Positions 8,189 through 16,116 of a DNA stretch of 21,717 nucleotides are shown here, one piece after another. The DNA is taken from the NCBI GenBank assembly GCA_003650445.1, contig QMQE01000018.1, positions 1 to 21,717 on the forward strand. Reading direction: 5' to 3'. Below the pieces are notes generated by a model that ran no database searches, was not told the origin of the DNA, and saw nothing but the letters and a program-made list of their open reading frames with translations. This stretch comes from Acidobacteriota bacterium (GTDB lineage: Bacteria > Acidobacteriota > Holophagae > Thermotomaculales > Thermotomaculaceae). Positions within the stretch are counted from its first letter, which is position 1; every line of letters starts with the position of its first letter. The position numbers were made by a program, and so were the translations under genes.

Positions 8189-9396
8189 AAATTCCTGAAC
8201 TCCTGGCTCCTGCAGGCAATTTTTCAAAAATGAAAACTGCTTTCCATTTCGGCGCAGATGCTGTCTATCTGGGCTTAAAACACTTTTCCCTGCGAAATTT
8301 CGCAGGGAATTTTTCTCTTGAAGAACTGGAAGAAGCGATAAGATTTGCCCATAATCTTGATAAGAAAGTCTATATTACGCTGAATATGATACCTTTGTCA
8401 TCTGATATAAAAGAATTATCGTCAATTCTTCCGGCTATTTCCAAAATGGAACCGGACGGAGTAATTGTTGCTGACCCCGGTGTAATCGCCCTGCTTCGAA
8501 GGGAGGCTCCGAACCTTAAACTTCATCTCAGCACCCAGGCAAATACACTGAACAGTGAATCTGTTTCTTTCTGGGGGGACGCCGGTGTAAAGCGCATTGT
8601 GTTGGCGAGAGAGCTCTCAGTCGACCAGATCTCAGACCTGGTTTCGAAAAGCAAGATTGAGCTGGAAGTGTTTATCCACGGTGCCCTTTGTATTTCATAC
8701 TCGGGACGGTGTTTTCTTTCCCTTTACATGAGTGGGCGGGATGCGAATCGTGGAGAATGCAGCCAGAGCTGCAGATGGCAATACCGGGTACTGGAAGAGG
8801 CAGAGAGAAAAGGGGAATATTTCCCCATTGAAGAGGATGACAACGGGTCTTATATATTCAATTCAAAAGATTTATGTGCATTGCCACTTTTGCCGGAACT
8901 GGTTTCTTCAGGTGTGCATTCTCTGAAGATTGAGGGAAGAATGAAATCGCTTCATTATGTCGGCATCACGACGGATGTCTACAGAAGGGGCCTTGATATA
9001 CTTTTGAATGAAGGTAAGGCAGCATTCAGAATGGCGGTACCTCAGCTTATCCGTGAACTGTCAAGGGTGAGTAACCGGGGGTTTACCACAAACTTTCTAA
9101 AGGGGAAACCACAGGTGGATAGCTACAATTTTGACGAGTGCGCGGTGTCAAATCCTTACGCTTTTCTCGGAGAGATTGTAGAGAAAAATAATGGACACAT
9201 CCTCCTGCACCTGAAAAACACGCTCCGTCCGGGAGAAACCATCGAACTTTGTGATCGGGGATTTCTCCGCGAGGAGGTAAGGGTGGTATCTGTAATGGAC
9301 ACAGACGAAAACACACTGGATTTCGGCCGTTCCGGAACAATAGTCCGCCTGAATGGCAATTTTCAGGCAGGTATCGGGGGATTGGCACGGAAATGA
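8185..9396 (+). CDS. trhP: Peptidase U32-family tRNA hydroxylation protein (TrhP-like)
   Basis: The product has 403 residues, beginning MKIPELLAPAGN, the classic U32-family start, on a GTG that overlaps the mltG stop as GTGA. The family signature is intact: VFIHGALCISYSGRC, then SGRDANRGECSQSCRW, giving Cys169, Cys176, Cys192 and Cys196, and later KIEGRMKSLHYV. The size and motifs fit TrhP (YegQ), which makes 5-hydroxyuridine at the wobble position of tRNAs, better than the larger rRNA enzyme RlhA. Assignment within U32 is moderate because no alignment was run. No clear Shine-Dalgarno precedes the GTG, so coupling to mltG translation is likely. About 100 nt into the gene is a perfect palindrome with a T-tract, listed separately. 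Confidence 0.85.
   Translation: MKIPELLAPAGNFSKMKTAFHFGADAVYLGLKHFSLRNFAGNFSLEELEEAIRFAHNLDKKVYITLNMIPLSSDIKELSSILPAISKMEPDGVIVADPGVIALLRREAPNLKLHLSTQANTLNSESVSFWGDAGVKRIVLARELSVDQISDLVSKSKIELEVFIHGALCISYSGRCFLSLYMSGRDANRGECSQSCRWQYRVLEEAERKGEYFPIEEDDNGSYIFNSKDLCALPLLPELVSSGVHSLKIEGRMKSLHYVGITTDVYRRGLDILLNEGKAAFRMAVPQLIRELSRVSNRGFTTNFLKGKPQVDSYNFDECAVSNPYAFLGEIVEKNNGHILLHLKNTLRPGETIELCDRGFLREEVRVVSVMDTDENTLDFGRSGTIVRLNGNFQAGIGGLARK
8286..8316 (+). terminator. trhP: Intragenic terminator-like palindrome in trhP
   Basis: A 24-bp perfect palindrome (8286-8309, arms TTCCCTGCGAAA and TTTCGCAGGGAA) is followed at once by TTTTTCT. The stem is GC-rich at its base with an A/T centre. By sequence it meets intrinsic-terminator criteria, yet it lies in codons 34-44 of trhP, within SLRNFAGNF. 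It may be conditional, with elongating ribosomes masking it. Function is inferred. Confidence 0.5.
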
Positions 9397-9435
9397 ATCA
9401 TGTAATTTCGGGTCATGAAGTAAGTTGAACAGCCC

Positions 9436-9463
9436 CTGACTCAAAGAAAAATTATGTTAGAAT
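9436..9463 (+). promoter_or_regulatory. rsmB: Possible promoter of the rsmB operon
   Basis: CTGACT (9436-9441) and TAGAAT (9458-9463) are 16 bp apart. Each box departs from consensus, but this is the best pair in the 158-bp gap. It would give a leader of about 85 nt. That leader can fold a hairpin, CCGGGGG (9482-9488) with TTCCCGG (9510-9516), not followed by a T-tract. Confidence 0.45.
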
Positions 9464-9554
9464 CCCTGAGAGAAAAAGGAACCGGGGGAAAGCTGGCAAT
9501 GGCAACTGATTCCCGGATAAATAGAAAAAGATACTGACACAGAATGAGGTTGAT

Positions 9555-10856
9555 ATGAACCCCCGAGGGATTGCCTGGTATATATTAAAACAGGTTTTCA
9601 ATGAACATAAGCTGATTACGGAAAACTATCCATTTATTTTTGAGAACATTGAAGATGAACGGGATCGGCGCCTGGTTGTTGAAATTGTATACGGAGTCTG
9701 CAGGTTCCGTGGACGTCTTGACTATGTGCTCTCAAAATTTGCCAATCAGAAACGCACCGAACCTGATATCTGGTTGTTGCTGGTAAGTGCCGCTTACCAG
9801 ATTTTGTTCCTCACCCGTACACCTGATTATGCCATTATTAACGATACGGTCAGCCTTGTAAAACAGGCATCCTATGGTAATAAAAAGAAAAGTGGCTTTG
9901 TGAATGCAGTTTTGAAAAGGCTCGCTGCAGGGAAAGATGCACTTACCTTTCCCACCCCTGAAAATCTCAGAGACTTTATTGAGAGTAATTTGTCTTTCCC
10001 TTACTGGTTGGGGATGAAATGGGTTTCAGATTACGGGAAAGACAGGGCTGTTCAGATTATGAAGTCACTGAACTTTAGAAAGCCTGTGGTTTTCCGTTGT
10101 TTTCACGGGCTGGATTCCTTTGGGCCTGAAAGCCGTTTTCACCCAACACCTTACATTGATAATTCATTTGAGGCCAATGTCCCCATTTATCTGATGCGGG
10201 CGGGAAGCTGCTATGTAATGAATGAATCTTCCCAATTGGTTGCTGAATTGTTGCGTACATTTTCGGGGAAATGGGTTTTGGATGCAGCATCTTCTCCAGG
10301 GGGAAAAGGCTTCATTTTGAGAACGTTCACCGGCATCGAAAATGTGATTTTCAATGATGTGTCTGAAAAGCGAATTTTACGGATACTGGAAAATAGCCAC
10401 GAACTGGCGATTCCCATTTCTGCCCCTGTCCAGAGCGATTTTTTGAGGCCGGTCTTCCGGCCCTCGTCGCTGGATGCAATTCTACTTGATGCGCCCTGCA
10501 CTGGAACCGGAACCATTTCCGGGCATCCTGAACTGAAATGGCTTCGCCAGCCAGGCGAAATTCGAGGCCGGGCAAAGCTGCAGAACCGAATGATCAGGAA
10601 TGCCTTTTCCCTGTTGAAACCCGGTGGGATTCTCGTTTACTCCACCTGTTCACTGGAGAAAGAAGAAGGGGAAGATGTAGTCCTTAATTTTGTGTCGGAG
10701 GAAGAAAAAGCCCAGTTGGTTTATCCATTTACTTTTTCCTCAGAAAGAATTGAGAGCCGTTTTAAGAGATTCATGAGCAGCGGAAACTTCCTTCGTATTT
10801 CCCCTGACAAATATCTTGATGGCTTTTTTGCCGCATTGATTCAAAAAAAGTCATGA
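9555..10856 (+). CDS. rsmB: 16S rRNA (cytosine-967-C5) methyltransferase RsmB
   Basis: RsmB methylates C967 of 16S rRNA using SAM. The 433-residue protein nearly matches E. coli RsmB (429). Residues about 1-140 form a NusB-like RNA-binding domain. The C-terminal half is an m5C methyltransferase: SAM loop LDAASSPGGKG, motif IV DAPCTGTG (Cys315, product release) and motif VI YSTCSLEKEEGE (Cys365, the nucleophile). Both cysteines required by the family are present. A GAGG precedes the ATG. The stop overlaps the start of the Fe-S gene as ATGA. Confidence 0.94.
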   Translation: MNPRGIAWYILKQVFNEHKLITENYPFIFENIEDERDRRLVVEIVYGVCRFRGRLDYVLSKFANQKRTEPDIWLLLVSAAYQILFLTRTPDYAIINDTVSLVKQASYGNKKKSGFVNAVLKRLAAGKDALTFPTPENLRDFIESNLSFPYWLGMKWVSDYGKDRAVQIMKSLNFRKPVVFRCFHGLDSFGPESRFHPTPYIDNSFEANVPIYLMRAGSCYVMNESSQLVAELLRTFSGKWVLDAASSPGGKGFILRTFTGIENVIFNDVSEKRILRILENSHELAIPISAPVQSDFLRPVFRPSSLDAILLDAPCTGTGTISGHPELKWLRQPGEIRGRAKLQNRMIRNAFSLLKPGGILVYSTCSLEKEEGEDVVLNFVSEEEKAQLVYPFTFSSERIESRFKRFMSSGNFLRISPDKYLDGFFAALIQKKS

Positions 10857-12052
10857 AAAATGAATCCCTTTCACTCTGTGTCAAATGCGGGACATGCCGG
10901 ACAATGTGCCCCGTGTTTCGTGTAACCGGAGAGGAGGGTGGGGTAGCGCGTGGAAAAATTTCAATTCTGCAGGCCCTCTACAACGGGGACACTCGCTTTT
11001 CTGAAGAGACTCTTGATTTTCTGAACCGCTGCGTGACTTGCGGAAGTTGTGAATTCGTCTGTCCCAGAGATGTCCCGTTCCTCGAAATCATTGAAGATGC
11101 GAGGGAAAAAGCTGTTGACGATGGGCAGATTTCCCTTGCAAAAAAAATCGCGTTGAAACTGATTTCCGGGAATAAGGGTATCAAGGGAACGACAAAGCTG
11201 GCTCATTTAATACCTGGTGAAAGTGGCTTAAACTTCAAAATCCCATTGATAAATCGACACATTCCAAAGCCTGGAAAGCCACTGGACTCAATTCTTCCTG
11301 ACTATTCACCTTCAACAGGCCGTAAAGTTTTTGACGTCGTATATTTCCCCGGTTGTGCCATGCGTTACCTCTATACAGACACTGCGAAACACCTTGTGAC
11401 AGTCCTGAACCGGCTTGGAGTTGGTGTTTATCTGGATTTCGGCCAAAAATGCTGTGGATTTCCTCACCTCACCGCCGGGGACAGGAAAACATTCAATACC
11501 TTATCCACCCACAATTCAGATCGTTTTTCAGCTTTCAAGGAAAAGGCTGATTATATCGTCACAGCATGCGCTACCTGCGGTTCCGCATTGAAGAACAATT
11601 ATAATCTTCCGATGAAGGTACTGGATATCAATGAACTTCTGGTGGATGTCCTGGATGTCCATTTTGGTGAGCGTACTGACGGGAATGGACTGGCAACACG
11701 ATTTCACCATCCCTGCCATCTTCTGAAACACCAGCAAGTTAAAACCCAGCCGGAACGGATTCTCTCGGAGCTTTCAGACTACGAAGAAATGGCAGGTTCA
11801 GATTTTTGTTGTGGATTTGGCGGAAGTTTTTCTGTTTTTGAAGGAAAACTCTCTCGCCAAATCGGTGATAAAAAAGCAAAAATGGTAAAACAATCCTTTG
11901 CTGAGGCCGGTATAAAGAAAGAAGTGCTGGTGACCTCGTGTCCCGGTTGTATGCTTCAGCTGACAGATAGTTTAAAACGTAACGAAATTCATGTTCCAGT
12001 TAAACATATCATTGACATAATTTTTGAACAAATGGAGGAACCCCATGATTAG
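10853..12052 (+). CDS. 4Fe-4S / CCG-domain oxidoreductase subunit (GlcF/HdrB-like)
   Basis: The product has 399 residues. The N-terminus carries two CxxCxxCxxxCP clusters (CVKCGTCRTMCP from Cys9 and CVTCGSCEFVCP), each binding a [4Fe-4S] centre. Two CCG (cysteine-rich) domains follow: FPGC...KCCGF...CATC and HHPC...FCCGFGG...CPGC. Both keep the full C-CC-CxxC pattern. This layout is that of glycolate oxidase subunit GlcF, LutA-type and HdrD-like proteins (GlcF is about 407 residues). No FAD subunit such as GlcD lies in the window, so the partner and substrate are unknown. It overlaps rsmB by 4 nt, has no clear Shine-Dalgarno, and overlaps dsbD by 8 nt. The dsbD/thioredoxin context suggests a role in thiol-disulfide electron flow, which is inference only. 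Confidence 0.85.
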   Translation: MKNESLSLCVKCGTCRTMCPVFRVTGEEGGVARGKISILQALYNGDTRFSEETLDFLNRCVTCGSCEFVCPRDVPFLEIIEDAREKAVDDGQISLAKKIALKLISGNKGIKGTTKLAHLIPGESGLNFKIPLINRHIPKPGKPLDSILPDYSPSTGRKVFDVVYFPGCAMRYLYTDTAKHLVTVLNRLGVGVYLDFGQKCCGFPHLTAGDRKTFNTLSTHNSDRFSAFKEKADYIVTACATCGSALKNNYNLPMKVLDINELLVDVLDVHFGERTDGNGLATRFHHPCHLLKHQQVKTQPERILSELSDYEEMAGSDFCCGFGGSFSVFEGKLSRQIGDKKAKMVKQSFAEAGIKKEVLVTSCPGCMLQLTDSLKRNEIHVPVKHIIDIIFEQMEEPHD

Positions 12053-13718
12053 ACGGATTTTATTACTGCTCCTGTTGCCCATCGGAACATTTCTTTTCAG
12101 CCAGGGACTTCCCGATGGCCTGGCTTTTGGCACATCTGATTTCAACCCCAGGACTGACATTACCGTAAGAGTTGTTTCAGTGCCGGAGGAGGCCCGGACA
12201 GGAGATGAAATAAGTATTAGACTAATGGTATCTGTACCGGATAAATACCATATTACAAAGGGATTATTTTCGATAGAACCTGTTGACGGGAATTTCGCTG
12301 TTAATAAAATAGTTCTTCCTGTTGGGAAGAAAAATATTTTAGGGGAAGTCCTTGGGGGCGATATCCCGGTAGAACTCAGAATCACAGTTAAGAAGAGTAT
12401 GAGCAACATTCCGTTCAACATTACTTACCAGGCTTGCTCCGACGGGGAAAATGCGATGTGTTTTCCCCCTGTCACTCTGGAAAAAACTCTGGATGTAGCC
12501 GTCAGTAACGGGAAGTTGACGCTGGAACAGCGTCTGGCCAATGCTTTGAATTCCAGTATGTTGCTGGCACTTCTCATCATCTTTCTCGGGGGAATCGGTG
12601 CCAGCCTGACCCCCTGCGTATACCCGGTAATCCCATTAACAGTTGCATTTATCGGAGCGCGGTCCGATGAAAAGAAATTGAAGGGATTTGTCCTGTCAAT
12701 TTTCCTGGTTCTCGGAATCGCTACAACATATTCGATACTCGGGGTATTGTCAGCGGAAAGCCACATGGCATTCGGCTCTATTGTTCAGAAACCCGGCTTT
12801 ATTATCCCAATCGCGCTGGTGTTCATTGCTATGGGCCTGTCTATGTTCGGTTACTACGAGATTCAGCTTCCCTCAAAATTTAACTCCAAATTGCAGGTGA
12901 AACGGAAAGGCCTTCTCGGCGCTTTTCTCGTTGGAATGGCCACGGGTGTGTTGGCAGCACCATGCGTTGGCCCAATCGTCGTGGTTCTCTTGACGTGGAT
13001 TGCGAATACCGGCTCTCCGTTTCTGGGATTCCTGTACATGTTCGTTTTTGCCTTGGGAATGGGTGTCCTCTTCGTCCTCATTGGGACCTTTACCGGGCTT
13101 TTGAGCGCATTGCCAAAGTCAGGGAATTGGATGTTGTGGGTAAAAGGAATATTCGGGATTACGTTTATTGGGGTGGCACTGTGGTTCCTGAAGCCCCTCC
13201 TTCAGGAGAAAACATTGTATATCGGCATACTTGCCATCTTACCCATCCTGCTGTTGATATTAAAGAAATCCTGGGTAAATGGGAAGACAGGTGTTGCGTT
13301 TCTGGTTTTATTTCTTGTAGCGTTCATTTGGGGTGCCCATTATCAAAAAGCTGCAATTCCACAATATCATGAACAAATATCGAAAGGCCTTGTGACGGCG
13401 AATAAGTCCAATCATTTGATAATACTTGACTTTTACGCGGATTGGTGTGCTGCCTGCAAAGAATTAGATGAATACACGTGGTCAAATCCAAAGGTACAAA
13501 AAGAAGTGAGCCAGAATGCTGTAATGGTAAAACTTGATTTTACGCTGACTTCAAAGAGTGGAAGTGAACTGCAGCAGAAATACGGTGTCAGGGGCCTTCC
13601 CACTGTCATTATTTTGGATAAGAACGGGAAAGAATTGAAGCGATTCTCAGGGTTTCTGAAGGCGAAGCCTTTTCTCAAACTCTTCAATGAGGTAAAGAGC
13701 GATGCTGGAATTAACTGA
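12045..13718 (+). CDS. dsbD: Thiol:disulfide interchange protein DsbD
   Basis: DsbD carries electrons from cytoplasmic thioredoxin across the inner membrane to periplasmic thiol proteins. The 557-residue protein (E. coli 565) begins with a signal sequence (MIRRILLLLLLPIGTFLFSQ). The alpha domain ends near YQACSDGENAMCFPP, with Cys131 and Cys139 as the likely redox pair. The beta domain has about eight membrane helices with SLTPCVYPVIPL (Cys191) and AAPCVGP (Cys307). The gamma domain is thioredoxin-like with WCAACK (Cys468, Cys471) and a GLPTV cis-proline. All six redox cysteines are present. The start at 12045 is fixed by GGAGG 6 nt upstream; an upstream TTG lacks one. It overlaps the Fe-S gene by 8 nt and the thioredoxin gene by 17 nt. 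Confidence 0.96.
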   Translation: MIRRILLLLLLPIGTFLFSQGLPDGLAFGTSDFNPRTDITVRVVSVPEEARTGDEISIRLMVSVPDKYHITKGLFSIEPVDGNFAVNKIVLPVGKKNILGEVLGGDIPVELRITVKKSMSNIPFNITYQACSDGENAMCFPPVTLEKTLDVAVSNGKLTLEQRLANALNSSMLLALLIIFLGGIGASLTPCVYPVIPLTVAFIGARSDEKKLKGFVLSIFLVLGIATTYSILGVLSAESHMAFGSIVQKPGFIIPIALVFIAMGLSMFGYYEIQLPSKFNSKLQVKRKGLLGAFLVGMATGVLAAPCVGPIVVVLLTWIANTGSPFLGFLYMFVFALGMGVLFVLIGTFTGLLSALPKSGNWMLWVKGIFGITFIGVALWFLKPLLQEKTLYIGILAILPILLLILKKSWVNGKTGVAFLVLFLVAFIWGAHYQKAAIPQYHEQISKGLVTANKSNHLIILDFYADWCAACKELDEYTWSNPKVQKEVSQNAVMVKLDFTLTSKSGSELQQKYGVRGLPTVIILDKNGKELKRFSGFLKAKPFLKLFNEVKSDAGIN

Positions 13719-14034
13719 CAATACGTTTGACGACGCAATTTCAAAAGTCTCGGGGCTTGTTCTCCTTGATTGTTATTCAGAAAATTGTGCCCCTTGTAAG
13801 GCATTGGAACCGGCACTGGATAAACTACAGGCCGAATTTTCGGGGCAGGTGACTTTTTTCAAATTAAATGTGGTGGATAATCCTGAATTGATGGGCCGGT
13901 TCAGTCTGTTTTCAGTCCCGACATTGCTCTTCATCGTCAAAGGAAAACCCGTTGCCGAAATTATTGGGGCGTTTCCGGAAAAAACCATTCGTCTAAAGAT
14001 ACGGTCTCTATTGGAAGATATAACAGAAGCATAG
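13702..14034 (+). CDS. Thioredoxin-like protein, probable electron donor to DsbD
   Basis: This 110-residue thioredoxin fold has active site NCAPCK (Cys29, Cys32) and a cis-proline in FSVPTLLF. The tryptophan normally before the first cysteine is Asn28, and the inner pair is Ala-Pro instead of Gly-Pro, so it is not a canonical TrxA. No signal peptide is seen, so it should be cytoplasmic, the side from which DsbD takes electrons. It starts inside the end of dsbD (17-nt overlap, GAGG about 9 nt upstream), which implies balanced synthesis. A strong terminator follows. The donor role is inferred from position. Confidence 0.88.
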   Translation: MLELTDNTFDDAISKVSGLVLLDCYSENCAPCKALEPALDKLQAEFSGQVTFFKLNVVDNPELMGRFSLFSVPTLLFIVKGKPVAEIIGAFPEKTIRLKIRSLLEDITEA

Positions 14035-14045
14035 CAATGAACAGA

Positions 14046-14075
14046 AAAAAAGGAGGCAGATTTGCCTCCTTTTTT
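14046..14075. terminator. Strong bidirectional intrinsic terminator
   Basis: AAAAAAGGAGGCA, loop GATT, then TGCCTCCTTTTTT make a perfect hairpin with A and T tracts on the two sides. It therefore works on both strands, between the convergent thioredoxin and ferredoxin genes. Confidence 0.95.
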
Positions 14076-14095
14076 CTCATCTATCGAGGGTGCGC

Positions 14096-14272
14096 TTACT
14101 CTTCCGGGGCGTGAATGGCACCGGTCGGACACACTTCCATGCAGGAACCGCAGTCTGTACACACATCAGGGTCAATTATGTACTTGTCGTCGCCTTCGCT
14201 GATTGCTTCCACCGGACATTCTGCCGCACATGCGCCACAAGAGATGCATTCGTCATCAATGAAATGAGCCAT
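14096..14272 (-). CDS. 2[4Fe-4S] bacterial ferredoxin
   Basis: This small gene encodes 58 residues starting MAHFIDDECISCGAC. It has two classic CxxCxxCxxxCP motifs: Cys9, 12, 15, 19 and Cys38, 41, 44, 48, with P after the fourth cysteine of each. The two halves show the usual internal duplication. The protein is acidic and soluble, a low-potential one-electron carrier in the cytoplasm. GGAGGG lies 5 nt before the ATG, and a strong promoter is 30-58 nt upstream. It is monocistronic, ending at the shared bidirectional terminator. A clostridial-type ferredoxin points to anaerobic or low-potential metabolism in this organism, though such proteins also occur in aerobes. Confidence 0.95.
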   Translation of the reverse strand: MAHFIDDECISCGACAAECPVEAISEGDDKYIIDPDVCTDCGSCMEVCPTGAIHAPEE

Positions 14273-14301
14273 GGTTACCCTCCTAAATCAATATCCCAAC
14301 T

Positions 14302-14330
14302 AATATATGTCACGGGAATTGCTTTGTCAA
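14302..14330 (-). promoter_or_regulatory. Promoter of the ferredoxin gene
   Basis: On the minus strand, consensus TTGACA (14330-14325) and TATATT (14307-14302) are exactly 17 bp apart. The start should be near 14295, giving a leader of about 23 nt with a GGAGGG site. Confidence 0.88.
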
Positions 14331-14358
14331 ACGGTTAATTCATTCGGGAACCCACAAC

Positions 14359-14386
14359 TTGACACTATCCCCTGTGTATCTATAAT
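14359..14386 (+). promoter_or_regulatory. aroB: Promoter of the aroB-aroD-aroEK operon
   Basis: Both hexamers are perfect: TTGACA (14359-14364) and TATAAT (14381-14386), with a 16-bp spacer. Transcription should start near 14393, about 50 nt before the aroB GTG. It lies back-to-back with the ferredoxin promoter without overlap. Confidence 0.9.
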
Positions 14387-14441
14387 AGTATCATTCTCGG
14401 AAAGCTATTCAGGGGAAGTACGGGTTAAAAAGGGGCAGAAT

Positions 14442-15485
14442 GTGAAAGAGAAAAGCGTTTCCTGGCAGACTGGAAAAACACTTCTTCATTTGGACGCAAA
14501 CATTGCCACTGCCGGAAGGCTTTCACGGGGAAGGAAGCAAGTAATGATTGTGGACGAGAACGTTATCCGGCTCTATGGACATCGCTTGCCCGAAATGCCG
14601 TTGATTGCCATTGTCGGCACTGAAACCGAAAAAACACTGGAAACCGTTTTTTCGGTTTACAAGCAATTAACAGAATTTAAGTCGGACAGGGCTACGCTGG
14701 TCTGGTGTGTCGGCGGCGGTATCACAACTGACATCGGCGCTTATGCTGCTTCCACCTATATGAGAGGCCTCCCTTTCATACTGGTTCCAACAACGCTTCT
14801 GGCCCAGGTTGATGCCTCAATTGGTGGGAAATGCGGGGTTAATTTTGATGGATACAAGAATCTTGTGGGCACCTTTTCCCACCCGGAAGAAATTGTAGTG
14901 GATTATTCCTTCCTTCAAACCCTGCCTGACAGGGAATTGAAAAATGGCTTCGGGGAGATGATTAAACACGCATGCATTGCGGATTATTCGCTATTTAAAG
15001 AGCTTGAGAGCCGTGATAACCTTGCAGATCAGTTGCAGAAGGGTCAAAAGGATGCACTTTCTCTGATTGAGCAGTCCATTTCAATCAAAATCAAAATCGT
15101 GAGCCGTGATGAAAGGGAAGGGGGGCAGCGAAAACTGTTGAATTTTGGGCACACATTTGCCCATGCAATTGAAGCCGAAACGGGGATTCCCCACGGACAG
15201 GCAGTGTCAATCGGTATGGTAATGGCGATTCATCTCTCTGTTGAACTCGGCATGTTGAAGAAAGGGAATGATGGCCGGCTGATCCACTTGCTTACACAAT
15301 ACGGTTTACCTGTCACACTGCCAGTTTCCCCTGAAAGACTGATACACGCGCTCTGGCATGACAAGAAGAAGCATGGCGAAGAGATTGATATGGTGCTGCT
15401 GAGTGAAATTGGCAGGGCAGAGCTGGTTCCGGTATCTATCAAAAGACTGAAGGAGTTTCTCAGTGATTTGCGTCAGCATCCATGA
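14442..15485 (+). CDS. aroB: 3-dehydroquinate synthase
   Basis: AroB converts DAHP to 3-dehydroquinate, step two of the shikimate pathway, using NAD+ and a divalent metal. From GTG at 14442 the protein has 347 residues (E. coli 362). Motifs are VWCVGGGITTDIGAYAAS (NAD loop), PTTLLAQVDASIGGKCGVN, KNLVGTF, GFGEMIKHA (metal Glu and catalytic Lys), RKLLNFGHTFAHAIE and HGQAVSIGM (metal His). The frame is open to 14307, but that extension runs through two promoters, so a start after 14393 is needed. AGGGG lies 6 nt before the GTG. The 3' end overlaps aroD by 23 nt. Confidence 0.95.
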   Translation: MKEKSVSWQTGKTLLHLDANIATAGRLSRGRKQVMIVDENVIRLYGHRLPEMPLIAIVGTETEKTLETVFSVYKQLTEFKSDRATLVWCVGGGITTDIGAYAASTYMRGLPFILVPTTLLAQVDASIGGKCGVNFDGYKNLVGTFSHPEEIVVDYSFLQTLPDRELKNGFGEMIKHACIADYSLFKELESRDNLADQLQKGQKDALSLIEQSISIKIKIVSRDEREGGQRKLLNFGHTFAHAIEAETGIPHGQAVSIGMVMAIHLSVELGMLKKGNDGRLIHLLTQYGLPVTLPVSPERLIHALWHDKKKHGEEIDMVLLSEIGRAELVPVSIKRLKEFLSDLRQHP

Positions 15486-16116
15486 TGTGTCATTTGAACT
15501 TGCCGCACAGTATGCCCGGGAATATCCATTTGTGGAATTTCGCCTGGAAACGTTGCCGGTTTCCATCGAAGAAGCAGGACTACTTTTTTCCATTGCAAAA
15601 AGAAGCGTTGCCACGTGTCGGCCGCTTGGCACAGAGCCACAGCGACGCATACAGATGCTGGAAGCAGGATTAAAAAACGGGGCTGACTTTGTGGATATAG
15701 AGATAGATGCAAAAGATCAACTCCTGGAAAAAATGGGAGACCGGGTACATGAAACAGGCTCAAAGCTCATTGTTTCCTATCACAATTTCGAAAGGACACC
15801 CGAAGAAGGTATATTGGTAGAAGTATATGAAACTGCATGCAAATACAAAGCAGATATTGTTAAAATTGCCTGCTCGGTTCATTGTCATGAAGACAATCTC
15901 CGCCTGCTTTCGCTTTGCCTTCGATATCCCTCTCTTCTGGTGATTGGAATGGGCCCTGTCGGCAGAATTTCCCGTCTGTTTGCCCCATTTTTGGGAAGTC
16001 CGTTTACATTTGCCTGTCCGGATGACCAACCGGAGAGTGCCCCCGGACAGCTGCCCTACTCAAAAATGAAAAATCTGCAAAAGGAACTTCAGGAATACTT
16101 CTATGTCAGAACTTGA
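15463..16116 (+). CDS. aroD: 3-dehydroquinate dehydratase, type I
   Basis: AroD dehydrates 3-dehydroquinate to 3-dehydroshikimate by a Schiff-base mechanism. The 217-residue protein is a compact type I enzyme. Substrate residues Glu25 and Arg27 lie in VEFRLETL, the acid/base His107 in IVSYHNFERTP and the Schiff-base Lys134 in ADIVKIAC. The C-terminal MGPVGRISRLFAPFLGSPFTF loop holds the conserved Arg. It starts on GTG with AGGAG 7 nt upstream, inside the end of aroB. It overlaps the next gene by 14 nt. Confidence 0.94.
   Translation: MICVSIHDVSFELAAQYAREYPFVEFRLETLPVSIEEAGLLFSIAKRSVATCRPLGTEPQRRIQMLEAGLKNGADFVDIEIDAKDQLLEKMGDRVHETGSKLIVSYHNFERTPEEGILVEVYETACKYKADIVKIACSVHCHEDNLRLLSLCLRYPSLLVIGMGPVGRISRLFAPFLGSPFTFACPDDQPESAPGQLPYSKMKNLQKELQEYFYVRT

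Noticed and set aside
14307..14441. N-terminal extension of AroB
   Set aside because: It would be read through the ferredoxin promoter and the consensus aroB promoter, and it has no AroB homology.
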